From NCBI RefSeq assembly GCF_026015985.1, contig NZ_CP110389.1, positions 3,504,001-3,568,000 on the forward strand: DNA of 64,000 nucleotides, given 5' to 3'. Positions 1 through 9,208 of the stretch are shown in pieces (positions within the stretch are counted from its first letter, which is position 1; each line of letters opens with the position of its first letter). The DNA comes from Rhodopseudomonas sp. P2A-2r. Its GTDB lineage: Bacteria; Pseudomonadota; Alphaproteobacteria; Rhizobiales; Xanthobacteraceae. The translations under genes and the position numbers were made by a program. The notes beneath the pieces were generated by a model. The model saw only the letters and a list, made by a program, of their open reading frames with translations. It was not told where the DNA came from and did no database searches.

Positions 1-1
1 C

Positions 2-187
2 GAAGTGGTCGAGGACAAGGGCGTCAAGATCCTGGTCGAGCCGAAGGCCGTGCTGTTCCTGCTCGGCACCGAGATGGACTACAAGGCCGACAAGATGCAG
101 GCCCAGTTCATCTTCAACAATCCCAACCAGACCGGCGCCTGCGGCTGCGGCGAGTCGGTGCAGCTGACGGCGGCGAAGCTGGATTGA
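2..187 (+). CDS. Iron-sulfur cluster assembly accessory protein (SufA/IscA/HesB family), 3' end only
   Basis: Only the last 61 residues are in the window; the start lies upstream. The tail contains the family's closing C-G-C-G motif (ACGCGES) preceded by the FxFxNPN stretch, which in A-type carriers supplies cysteines that hold a 2Fe-2S or 4Fe-4S cluster before delivery to apoproteins. In related genomes such a gene closes a suf operon, so the rest of that operon is expected to the left; that is inference. ErpA or IscA cannot be excluded from the fragment alone. Confidence 0.85.
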   Translation, partial: EVVEDKGVKILVEPKAVLFLLGTEMDYKADKMQAQFIFNNPNQTGACGCGESVQLTAAKLD

Positions 188-214
188 GGCTTCTTCAACC
201 TCCACAGACGCTCC

Positions 215-328
215 CGTCATCCTGAGGTGCCGTCGCGCAGCGACGGCCTCGAAGGATGGGCCGCGAGCGCCGGCTCCTGTCGCCGCATCCTTCGAGGCTC
301 GCCAAGAGGCTCGCACCTCAGGATGACG
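215..328. repeat. Intergenic palindromic repeat family A, copy 1
   Basis: Long inverted repeat: it opens with CGTCATCCTGAGGTGC and closes with GCACCTCAGGATGACG, with an inner pair CTCGAAGGATG / CATCCTTCGAG. Related copies occur at about 805-921 and 38781-38912. It fills the gap between the Fe-S protein and the TfoX-like gene. This is the kind of dispersed element common between genes in this family of bacteria; no coding potential is seen. Confidence 0.85.
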
Positions 329-379
329 GCCGAGAGCTTGGCGCTTTGACGGAAGCCAATCCCATCCTACACTTCCCCC

Positions 380-814
380 ATGGATCGCGATTTTCTCACC
401 GAGCTGTTTGCCGGCTTCGGGCCGGTGACCATCCGCCGCATGTTCAGCGGCTACGGCATTTCGGCTGACGGCACCAACTTCGCGCTGGTGCTGCGCGGCG
501 CGATCTATCTGCGCGCCGATGCGACCACCATTCCGCGCTATGAGAGCGAAGGCTCGAAGCCGTTTTCCTACGAGGCCAAGGGCAAGACGCGCACCATCGG
601 CTCGTACTGGCAGCTGCCGGAACGGCTGTACGACGAGCCGGACGAGGTGACGGAGTGGGCGCGCGCGGCGCATGCCGCGGCCGAGCGCTCCGCGCTGGCG
701 AAGCGGAGCAAGACGCGTGTGAAGAAGAAGGTGGTGAAGAAGGCCGCGAAAGCGAAGGCGCCAGGAAAGAAGACTGCAAAGAAAACTGCAAAGAAAACGA
801 AGACCTCATCCTGA
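380..814 (+). CDS. TfoX/Sxy N-terminal-domain protein with a lysine-rich tail
   Basis: 144 residues. Residues 1-105 match the TfoX N-terminal domain (FGPVTIRRMFSGYGI near the start, then a YLRAD core). This is the domain found in competence regulators such as Sxy, but in alphaproteobacteria it usually occurs alone with no proven role. Residues 108-144 are almost entirely Lys, Ala and Thr with KKTAKK repeats, like the tails of histone H1-type or AlgP-like proteins, so nucleic-acid binding is plausible inference. The stop codon falls inside the beginning of a dispersed palindromic repeat, so the last residues are encoded by the repeat. Confidence 0.8.
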   Translation: MDRDFLTELFAGFGPVTIRRMFSGYGISADGTNFALVLRGAIYLRADATTIPRYESEGSKPFSYEAKGKTRTIGSYWQLPERLYDEPDEVTEWARAAHAAAERSALAKRSKTRVKKKVVKKAAKAKAPGKKTAKKTAKKTKTSS

Positions 815-921
815 GGAGCCGCGCACTTGCGCGGCGTCTCGAAGGATGGGGAGGAGGCGGTGCGCCTGCAGCCTCATGGTTCGAGATGCGCGAAGACCGG
901 GCTCCTCACCAGGAGGTGTCG
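805..921. repeat. Intergenic palindromic repeat family A, copy 2 (compound)
   Basis: Begins CTCATCCTGAGGAGCC, contains the short stem GCCGCGCACTTGCGCGGC and the CTCGAAGGATGGGG block, and ends in a second palindromic part with CCTCATGG near 870 and CTCACCAGGAGG near 910. It overlaps the last three codons of the TfoX-like gene and reaches to the stop of the convergent GGDEF gene. Confidence 0.7.
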
Positions 922-926
922 GTAAG

Positions 927-1994
<1,068 letters not shown>

Positions 1995-2106
1995 TTACTG
2001 TGCCCCCGCCGACGGGCCAGGATGCACCGTCGTTAAACCAGAAATAAACCGCTGAAAATATCTACCTTCAAGTTAGGCCCAGATCATGAATCCCGGGTAA
2101 ACGACC

Positions 2107-3720
2107 TCAGGTTGAACTGACGCGGGCGCGCACCGGGCGCAGCAGGAATGCCGGCAAATGCGAGTGATCGGCGGGCTCGGATGCCTGCTCGCGGGACTGC
2201 GGCGCTTCGGCGCGGCCGATGGAGGGCGTGCGCGACGGCGGCGGAGCGGTCGGCGGGGTGAAGGCTGCGACCGGATCCTGCGATGCGGGCTGCGGGTTGC
2301 GGCCGCGACCGCCGCTGCCGGACCGACGGGGCTCGCGGTCGGCCGCGGCGCGGGGGGCCTGGTCGGCACGCGGTTCACGTTCGGCGCGAGGTTCGCGCTC
2401 AACTCGTGGCGCGCGGTCTGCGCGCGGTTCGCGCTCGCGGCGCGGCTTGCGGGACTCGCCGCCGCCGTCACGGCCACGACCGCCTTCGCCGCCGCCGAAA
2501 TTGGCTTCGCGATTGCCGTTGCGCCTGCGGCGGCCCTCGGGGGCGCGCTCGCCGTCGGCGGGGGCAGCCGAGGCCTCGCCGGGTTCGCTGGCGGTGACGC
2601 CGCTCTCGGCGTGGGGAATGGCTTGGCCGATCAGCTTCTCGATGGCGGCCATGGATTTGACGTCGGACGGCGCCACCAGCGAAATCGCGGTGCCGGTGCG
2701 GCCGGCGCGGCCGGTGCGGCCGATCCGATGCACGTAATCGTCGGGATGGTGCGGGACGTCGAAATTGAAGACGTGGCTGACGGCGGGAATGTCGAGGCCG
2801 CGGGCGGCAACGTCGGAGGCCACCAGGATCGGCAGCTCACCCTTGCGGAACTGGTCGAGCGCCGCGGTGCGGGCCGACTGCTCCATGTCGCCGTGCAGGG
2901 CGCCGACGCTGAAGCCATGCTTTTCGAGCGACTTGGCCAGCAGCGCCACTTCGCGCTTGCGGTTGCAGAAGATGATCGCGTTGTTGAGGTCGGTGGCGCC
3001 GCGCATCAGGGCGCGCAAGGCTTCGCGCTTCTCATGCGGCTCGCGGCCGACGCTGACCTGGGACTGGGTCACGGTGACCGCGGTGGAGGCCGGCTTGGAA
3101 ACTTCGATCTTCACCGGGTTGTGCAGGAAGGTCTCGGTGATGCGGCGGATTTCGGTCGGCATCGTCGCCGTGAAGAACAGGGTCTGGCGCGTGAACGGCA
3201 CCAGCTTGCAGATCCGTTCGATGTCGGGAATGAAGCCCATGTCGAGCATGCGGTCGGCTTCGTCGATGACCAGCAATTCCACACCGGTGAGCAGCAGGCC
3301 GCCGCGTTCGGTGTGGTCGAGCAGGCGGCCCGGCGTGGCGATCAGCACGTCAACGCCACGGGTCAGCTTGGTATCCTGGTCGCCGAACGAGACGCCGCCG
3401 ATCAGCAGTGCCACGTTGAGCTTCTGGCCGACGCCGTATTTGTCGAACTGCTCTTTCACCTGGGCGGCGAGTTCACGGGTCGGTTCGAGAATGAGGGTGC
3501 GTGGCATGCGGGCGCGGGCGCGGCCCTTTTCCAGCATGGTCATCATCGGGAGAACGAAGGCAGCGGTCTTGCCGGTGCCGGTCTGGGCGATGCCGAGCAC
3601 GTCGCGGCGCGCCAGCACATGAGGAATCGCCTGTTCCTGAATGGGGGTCGGGGTGGTGTAACCGGTGGCCGCGACGGCGGCGAGCACCTTGTCGGACAGG
3701 CCGAGATTGTTAAAGGACAT
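2107..3720 (-). CDS. DEAD-box ATP-dependent RNA helicase (RhlE-like)
   Basis: 537 residues from the ATG at 3720, chosen because MSFNNLGLS is the usual family start; the frame is open further upstream but that part does not look coding. The helicase core has the Q motif (GYTTPTPIQ), Walker A AQTGTGKT at 45-52, the DEAD motif in VIDEADRML, TAT in FFTATMP, and HRIGRTGR. After about residue 385 the protein becomes a disordered Arg/Glu/Pro/Gly tail with repeated REPRA/DRAPR units, ending in LPAFLLRPVRAR. It is expected to remodel structured RNA in ribosome assembly or decay. The tail is typical of RNA-binding extensions. Confidence 0.93.
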   Translation of the reverse strand: MSFNNLGLSDKVLAAVAATGYTTPTPIQEQAIPHVLARRDVLGIAQTGTGKTAAFVLPMMTMLEKGRARARMPRTLILEPTRELAAQVKEQFDKYGVGQKLNVALLIGGVSFGDQDTKLTRGVDVLIATPGRLLDHTERGGLLLTGVELLVIDEADRMLDMGFIPDIERICKLVPFTRQTLFFTATMPTEIRRITETFLHNPVKIEVSKPASTAVTVTQSQVSVGREPHEKREALRALMRGATDLNNAIIFCNRKREVALLAKSLEKHGFSVGALHGDMEQSARTAALDQFRKGELPILVASDVAARGLDIPAVSHVFNFDVPHHPDDYVHRIGRTGRAGRTGTAISLVAPSDVKSMAAIEKLIGQAIPHAESGVTASEPGEASAAPADGERAPEGRRRRNGNREANFGGGEGGRGRDGGGESRKPRREREPRADRAPRVEREPRAEREPRADQAPRAAADREPRRSGSGGRGRNPQPASQDPVAAFTPPTAPPPSRTPSIGRAEAPQSREQASEPADHSHLPAFLLRPVRARVSST

Positions 3721-4035
3721 TGAGCCTCTGTTATGGGGGCATGATCTCTGCCGAAAACCGGAAGACCACTTTTCGGGACCATGCCTCTGGAAGAAACCGC
3801 CGCTTGGATTCACGGGAAACACTGTCGCGCTCAACCCCGGAGCGGCACGCTAAATTGCACGGGGATCTCAGTGCGCAGACAGGCGGCTTAGTCGAGGCAT
3901 CGCGTTTCGATGCCGGGCCGCGTCAGGCCGGAACATAGGGCGGAATTGGCGGAAGTCAATCCGCCAGCGGCCAAATGGGCTGAAAAGCCGAAGGTTTTGA
4001 GGAAATGACACCCGAATGCCCGTTAACCGGGCACC
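3721..4035. other. Intergenic region, no gene seen
   Basis: 315 bases between the start of the helicase gene and the stop of the autotransporter gene. Apart from the palindrome at 3738-3785, I see no convincing coding sequence or terminator. The helicase promoter should lie here, but no clear -35/-10 pair is recognised. Confidence 0.5.
3738..3785. repeat. GCATGATC-type palindromic intergenic repeat
   Basis: Imperfect inverted repeat with outer arms GGCATGATC and GGACCATGCC and inner parts CCGAAAACCGG and CCACTTTTCGGG. This is a widely dispersed alphaproteobacterial element. It lies just upstream of the helicase start codon, so it falls in the 5' leader or promoter region of that gene. Confidence 0.7.
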
Positions 4036-7000
4036 TTACCAGCTGTAGCGCGCCACGCCCTTGCCGGCGTAGCTGCGGGAGCCGCCGGAGAATTCTCCCT
4101 CGAAGGTTGCGGCCAGTGAGATGCCGCAGGCGAATCGCATTTCCGCCGCGGCCGTGGTCAGCGCGGAGTCGGGGGAGGCGGCGGCGCCGTTGACCACGAA
4201 AGCCGCGCCGGGCAGCGTCTGGAAGACAGCGGCGACGCTGCGGTCGGTGTGGAAATCATGCGCCCATGCGGCACGGCCGCGCAGGGTGAGGACCGCATCG
4301 GCGACCGCGAAGGACTTGTCGCTGCGCAGGCCGAGTTCGGTGCGCGGCGAGGTCACGGTCTTCGAACTGTAGTTCAGCGCGAAGGTGTTGGCGCCGCCGT
4401 TGATGGTTTCGGCATAAGCGGGCAGGTCGAGCGCGGTGATCTGCGCTACGGCGTAGGGGGTGATCCCGATACCGCCGTTCATCCACGGCAACACATAGCG
4501 GTTGCCGCCTTCGATGCGGGCCGAATAGCTGTTGGCCTTGAAGTTGGCATGCAGCCGGTCGATGCCGGCGACCGTGACGCTGCGGTCCGTGGTGACGTCC
4601 TGCCAGCCATAGGCCAGGGCGGCGGTGATATAGGCCGATGCCGCGGTGTGGCGGACGTAGGCGCCGGCCTGGAACAGGTCGGAGCGCCCGGAGCCGGCAT
4701 TGGCAACGCTGAAGTTCGTCGCGCCGCCAGATAGTGCAAAGCCGGCGACGGTGTTCGGCGACAACAGATAGTCAGCACCAACCGCGACGCCGCCGACGCT
4801 GGCGGTGGCATCATTGGAGCCGAGCGCGGCGTTGCCGCCGGTGTTGCGCGATCCGCCGAAGCCGGCCGCCCACACGTTCCAGCGCGCCTCGAAGGTCGGC
4901 GCGCGCGGCACCGCCTTGGTGATCATGGCAAAGGCATCGCGCTCGGCGACGGCGCGCTTCTGGCCCGCATAGGCTAGTGCCTGATCGGCGAACGACGCCA
5001 CGCCGGGCGTGGCCGCACCAAAACCTCTGCCGGCTACGGTGGGATCCGTCAGCAGGCCAAGAAACAGGTTCATGGCGTCGAAGGTGGCTTGCTGGGTGCC
5101 GGTGGCCAGTTCGCCGGAGACCTGGGTGAGGCCGGCGGGGGACAGTGCCGCGAAGGCAAGCGGAATGCCGCCGTTGCGGTTGAAATAGCCCGTGAGCGCG
5201 CTGCCGACGTTCTGCTGGTTGATGTTGAGTCCGGACGGGATGCCGAAATTCAGCTTGAGATCGAGATAGACGTTGTTGGCGTCGTAGCTGAGGCTCGACG
5301 ACACCGTCGACGGCAGGTTCGAATTCACCAGCGAACTGAACGTGCCGCTGATGCCGCCGGTGGCATTGAGAATGGCGTATTGCTTCGGCAGATAGCTGCC
5401 GGTGAAGCTGGTGTTCACCGTCGCGCCACCGAGTGTCGCCGTACCCGTGACGTTGACGCGGTCGGCGGATGTCGGCGACACCTCGACCACGTAGCTTGCG
5501 GCGGAGGTGAGCACGAGATTGCCGGCCACCGTGAGCAGGCCGATCGAATTGCCCGGCGCCAGCGTGCCGCCGTTGATGGTGGTGTTGCCGACGAAGCCGT
5601 TGCCGCCGAGCGTACCTCCGGCATTCACCGTGACGCTGGAGGACGAGGTGATGTCGCCATTCACCGACAGCGTGCCGCCGTTGACGGTCGTGGCACCCGT
5701 ATAGGCCTCGGTGCCGGTGATGTTGGCGCGCCCGGTGCCGACCTTGGTCACGCCGCCAGTGCCGGCCAGAGTGGCCCCGATGGTCCCGTCCCGCAACTCG
5801 AACAGCGCCGATGACACCAGCGTGCCGTTGATGATGGCGCCCGACGTCAATGTCACGCCGCCGTTCTGTGTCTGGGTCGTGCTGCCGAGATCGAGGGTGC
5901 CGCCGGCCACGGTCGTTGCAGCGCCGCTGTCGCCGAGGGTGCCGGCGCCGCCGATCCGCAGCGTGCCGGCATTGACGAAGGTGCCGCCGGAATAGGTGTT
6001 CAGGCCTGTGAGCGTGGTGATGCCGGAGCCGGCCTGCACGACCTTGCCGGGATCGCTGTTGTCGTCGGAGATCACGCCGCCGAACGTATACGCATTGGAG
6101 CGATTGAAGATCAGCGTGCCGCCATTGGTGACGTCACCGGTGATCGAACCGGTGGTGCCGCCGTTGCCGAGTTGCAGCGCCCAGCACGAACAGATCAAGG
6201 TGCCGCCGCTATACGCATTGTTGCCGGTCAGCGTGAAGGTGCCGCTGCTGCCGAAGCCGCCGACCCACAACGCGACGGGGCCGCCCGGTCCGTCGGCGAT
6301 GGTGCCGGAGAAGGTGGTGCTGACGCTGTTGCCGCCGACGCTCAGCGTCGCCGCACCGGCCGCGGAGTTGGTCACGGTGCCGGCGCCGCTCAGCGAGCCG
6401 ATGAACTGGAACGAGTTGTTGAGGTCGAGGGTCGCGCCGGCGGCGATGGTGAAATCGCTGTTCTGGCTCAGCATGCCGGATGCCGACGACGCCTGCAACG
6501 TGCCGGCCATGACATTGGTGGCACCGGAATAGTCGGTGATGCCGGAGAGCCGCAGCGTGCCCGCGCCCAGCTTGGTCAGGCCGCCGGGGCCGGACAGCGC
6601 CGACGACACGTCGAAGGTGTTGCCGGCGTCGGCGATATCGAAGCCGCCGCCATTGACGCCCAGGTTGATATTGCGGGTCGTCGCGGTGAACGCCGTGCCG
6701 GTGACCTGCAGGATGCCGCCGTTGATGGACAGGGCCTCGTTGGCGCTGCCGAGATTGCCGTCAGACGACACCGACAGCGTACCGCTGTTGATGTTCCAGC
6801 TTGTCGCCTGGCCCGGCGTGCCGGTCAGCGTCCAGATGGAGTCGCCGACCTTGTTGAAGGTGCTGAAGCCCTGATACTGCGCGGTGCTGCCGATGCTGCC
6901 AGCATCGAACGTGGCGCTGCCGGTGCCGCCGAGCTGGAAGGTGTCGCCGCCGGTGCCGACGACAGCGCCTGATATCACCGAGTTCGCCCCCAGCGTTAGC

Positions 7001-9015
7001 GTACTGCCCGCTGCACCGAACCGGATGGCGGCGACGTTGCCGGTGATGGTGCCGTCGTTGAACACCGAAGTGAGGCCGTTACTGAAAATGCCGTACTGGT
7101 GGCTGCCCTGGATGGTGCCGGCATTGGTGATGGTCGCGACGCCGTTGCTTGTGATGGAGACGCCCGTAGCGCCGCTGATGAGGCCGGTGGTGCTGCCGTT
7201 GCCCGCATAGTTGACGACCGAGAGGGTGGTGTCGGCCAAAATGCCAATGCCGGAGGGGCCGCTGCCGATGATGGCGCCCGAATTGATGACGGTCGTCGGA
7301 ACCAAAGTCTTGATGCCGTACTGGCCGCCGCTGATGAGGCCGCTGGTGACGCCGTCGCCGGCATTGTTGGTGATCAAGAGGCTGCCGCTGCCGAACCTGC
7401 CATCGATCGCCGTGTCGCCCGACTTGATTGCGCCGGAATTGGTGATGGTCAGCAGCCCGCTCAGGTTGGCGATCGCAGACACGCTGCCCTCGATCAATCC
7501 GGTGGCAGCGTTGGTGATGGATCCGCCGCCGGCCGCGATGCCGCTATCGCTGGTGCCGACGATGGCGCCGGAATTGGTGATGGTGACCGCGCCGTCATAA
7601 TTGACGCCGCTGGTGCCCTGAATGATGCCGGTGTTGACGCCGTCGCCGGCATTGTTGGTGAGGACCAGGCTGGACACGAAGCCGCCCGCGACCGCGACGC
7701 CTGAGGACGACAGAAGCGCGCCGGAGTTGACGATGGTCTGGAGCCCGGAAGCGTTGGAGATCGCGGCGAAGCCGTTGCCCCTGATCAAGCCGGTGGCCGC
7801 ATTGACGATGGTGCTGTCACCGGTTGTGAGAGCACCAACACCGACGCCGGTGATGGTGCCGGCGTTGCTGACAGTGATCGGTCCATTGGAATAGATGCCG
7901 AACTGAAAGCCCTGGATGGTGCCGGTCGTCGGGCTGCTGCTGGCAAGGTTGGTGACCTTGCCGCCGGCGGCCTGGATGCCGGCGTTGCCGGTGGACATGT
8001 CGCTGGAGATCAATCCGGCATTGGTGATGTCGACCACGCCGGTACTGAAAACACCGTTGGATCCGTTGCCGATGCCGGTGATGGCGCCGGAATTGGTCAG
8101 CGTCAGGGCATCTCCCGCGCCACGGACGCCCGCCAAGCCGGTGATGGTGCCGGAATTGGTCAGGGTGAGGGTGCCGGACACCGAATCGATGCCGTAGCCA
8201 TTGCTTGCCGGCCCGGCGCCGCCGTTGATCGCGCCCGCATTGACGATCGTCATGGTGGCATTGCTGACCACGCCGGCGCCGCCGTGATTTCCGGCGCCAA
8301 AGTTGCCATCGCCCTGCACGCCGCCGGCAATGGTGCCCGCGGCCGTGTTGGTGAAGGTGACGCCGCCCATGGTGAAGAGCAGGCCGGCGCCGCCATTGCC
8401 GCCATAGCCTTTCTGTCCCGCGGTGCCGCCGCTGGTATCGCTGGAGCCGCCATCACCGCCCTGGCCGCCGGTCAGGGAGCCGTTGTTGCTCATCGCTCCG
8501 GTCCCGGTGACGACGATGTCACCGCCGCCGCCACCGCCGCCACCGCCGGCTCCGAGACTCGCGCCGCTGCCGCCCGCGCCGCCGGTGCCGGCGGTCAGCG
8601 TGCCGGTATTGTTCAGTATGCCGAAGGAGAGGTCGGCACCGCTGGCGCCACCGCCTCCGCCGCCGCCTCCGCCGGCGTCCGGGGTACCCCCGAGGCCGTC
8701 TGCGCCGGGCGAGGTGCCGCCGGCGCCGCCCGTCGAGACGCCGCTGCCGGGGGCGCCGTCCTGGCCGTTGCCATTGGTGCCGCCGCTGCCCCCGCTCCCC
8801 GCGGCAACGACCGACTGGTCGCCGGCGCCGCCCTGGCCGCCCTGGCCCGAAGCCAGAGCCGGGGTGCCGGCGAGCAGGGCGGTCGCGACACCGACCAGCG
8901 CCGTGCCGGTCAGTAGAGTCGCCGTCAGACGACGTCGTGAGCCGCGATCCGAAACTGCCCGAACTGAAATGATCTGCACCGAAACCGCCTGACCTGCCGT
9001 TGCGGGAGGGGTCAT
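4036..9015 (-). CDS. Large autotransporter (type Va) with glycine-rich and beta-helix passenger
   Basis: 1659 residues. A long signal peptide ends near residue 55 (TPALASG). Residues 57-215 are very rich in glycine, with runs of up to nine. Residues 215-770 carry many short TITNSGTI-like repeats typical of a parallel beta-helix. Residues 770-1230 hold several autotransporter-associated beta-strand repeats (YSGGTxVNAGTL type). The last 280 or so residues (WNVWAAGFGG onward) form the outer-membrane beta-barrel, ending in YSW. The passenger is expected on the cell surface as an adhesin-like fibre; no protease motif was seen. It is transcribed away from the regulator at 9209. Confidence 0.93.
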   Translation of the reverse strand: MTPPATAGQAVSVQIISVRAVSDRGSRRRLTATLLTGTALVGVATALLAGTPALASGQGGQGGAGDQSVVAAGSGGSGGTNGNGQDGAPGSGVSTGGAGGTSPGADGLGGTPDAGGGGGGGGGASGADLSFGILNNTGTLTAGTGGAGGSGASLGAGGGGGGGGGDIVVTGTGAMSNNGSLTGGQGGDGGSSDTSGGTAGQKGYGGNGGAGLLFTMGGVTFTNTAAGTIAGGVQGDGNFGAGNHGGAGVVSNATMTIVNAGAINGGAGPASNGYGIDSVSGTLTLTNSGTITGLAGVRGAGDALTLTNSGAITGIGNGSNGVFSTGVVDITNAGLISSDMSTGNAGIQAAGGKVTNLASSSPTTGTIQGFQFGIYSNGPITVSNAGTITGVGVGALTTGDSTIVNAATGLIRGNGFAAISNASGLQTIVNSGALLSSSGVAVAGGFVSSLVLTNNAGDGVNTGIIQGTSGVNYDGAVTITNSGAIVGTSDSGIAAGGGSITNAATGLIEGSVSAIANLSGLLTITNSGAIKSGDTAIDGRFGSGSLLITNNAGDGVTSGLISGGQYGIKTLVPTTVINSGAIIGSGPSGIGILADTTLSVVNYAGNGSTTGLISGATGVSITSNGVATITNAGTIQGSHQYGIFSNGLTSVFNDGTITGNVAAIRFGAAGSTLTLGANSVISGAVVGTGGDTFQLGGTGSATFDAGSIGSTAQYQGFSTFNKVGDSIWTLTGTPGQATSWNINSGTLSVSSDGNLGSANEALSINGGILQVTGTAFTATTRNINLGVNGGGFDIADAGNTFDVSSALSGPGGLTKLGAGTLRLSGITDYSGATNVMAGTLQASSASGMLSQNSDFTIAAGATLDLNNSFQFIGSLSGAGTVTNSAAGAATLSVGGNSVSTTFSGTIADGPGGPVALWVGGFGSSGTFTLTGNNAYSGGTLICSCWALQLGNGGTTGSITGDVTNGGTLIFNRSNAYTFGGVISDDNSDPGKVVQAGSGITTLTGLNTYSGGTFVNAGTLRIGGAGTLGDSGAATTVAGGTLDLGSTTQTQNGGVTLTSGAIINGTLVSSALFELRDGTIGATLAGTGGVTKVGTGRANITGTEAYTGATTVNGGTLSVNGDITSSSSVTVNAGGTLGGNGFVGNTTINGGTLAPGNSIGLLTVAGNLVLTSAASYVVEVSPTSADRVNVTGTATLGGATVNTSFTGSYLPKQYAILNATGGISGTFSSLVNSNLPSTVSSSLSYDANNVYLDLKLNFGIPSGLNINQQNVGSALTGYFNRNGGIPLAFAALSPAGLTQVSGELATGTQQATFDAMNLFLGLLTDPTVAGRGFGAATPGVASFADQALAYAGQKRAVAERDAFAMITKAVPRAPTFEARWNVWAAGFGGSRNTGGNAALGSNDATASVGGVAVGADYLLSPNTVAGFALSGGATNFSVANAGSGRSDLFQAGAYVRHTAASAYITAALAYGWQDVTTDRSVTVAGIDRLHANFKANSYSARIEGGNRYVLPWMNGGIGITPYAVAQITALDLPAYAETINGGANTFALNYSSKTVTSPRTELGLRSDKSFAVADAVLTLRGRAAWAHDFHTDRSVAAVFQTLPGAAFVVNGAAASPDSALTTAAAEMRFACGISLAATFEGEFSGGSRSYAGKGVARYSW

Positions 9016-9208
9016 TGCCCGCCATCCGCCGTGGAATCGAGAGCCGTTGGTTGCGGCAATTGATGCCCGAACGGTATCGTCACCCGCAGGGGCGGTCCTG
9101 ATGGGGAGGCGGCTACATTCTGAAATTTTTCTGATATTTCGCGATATTCAGGCTTCAAAGGCACATTTCTGCTACTGCCCGAACCTCGAATGTCGGGACT
9201 CACCATCG
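9016..9208. promoter_or_regulatory. Divergent promoter region between autotransporter and membrane regulator
   Basis: 193 bases shared by two divergent genes. The central part, about 9115-9155, is much more AT-rich than its surroundings and holds CTGATATTTCGCGATATTCAG at 9131-9151, an imperfect dyad centred on TCGCGA with CTGA/TCAG ends. This is a candidate operator for the regulator encoded at 9209. No sigma-70 boxes could be fixed with confidence. Confidence 0.4.

Noticed and set aside
2320..2460. Short direct repeats resembling a CRISPR array
   Set aside because: They are in-frame codon repeats for the REPRA/DRAPR units of the helicase tail, too short and without spacers.
2158..3723. A 521-codon open frame opposite the DEAD-box helicase gene
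   Set aside because: Antisense shadow; the helicase motifs on the minus strand are unambiguous.
5089..8916. A chain of plus-strand open frames opposite the autotransporter
   Set aside because: They mirror the repeated Gly/Thr/Asn codons of the passenger and have Pro/Val- or Ala/Gly-rich low complexity without starts or ribosome-binding sites.
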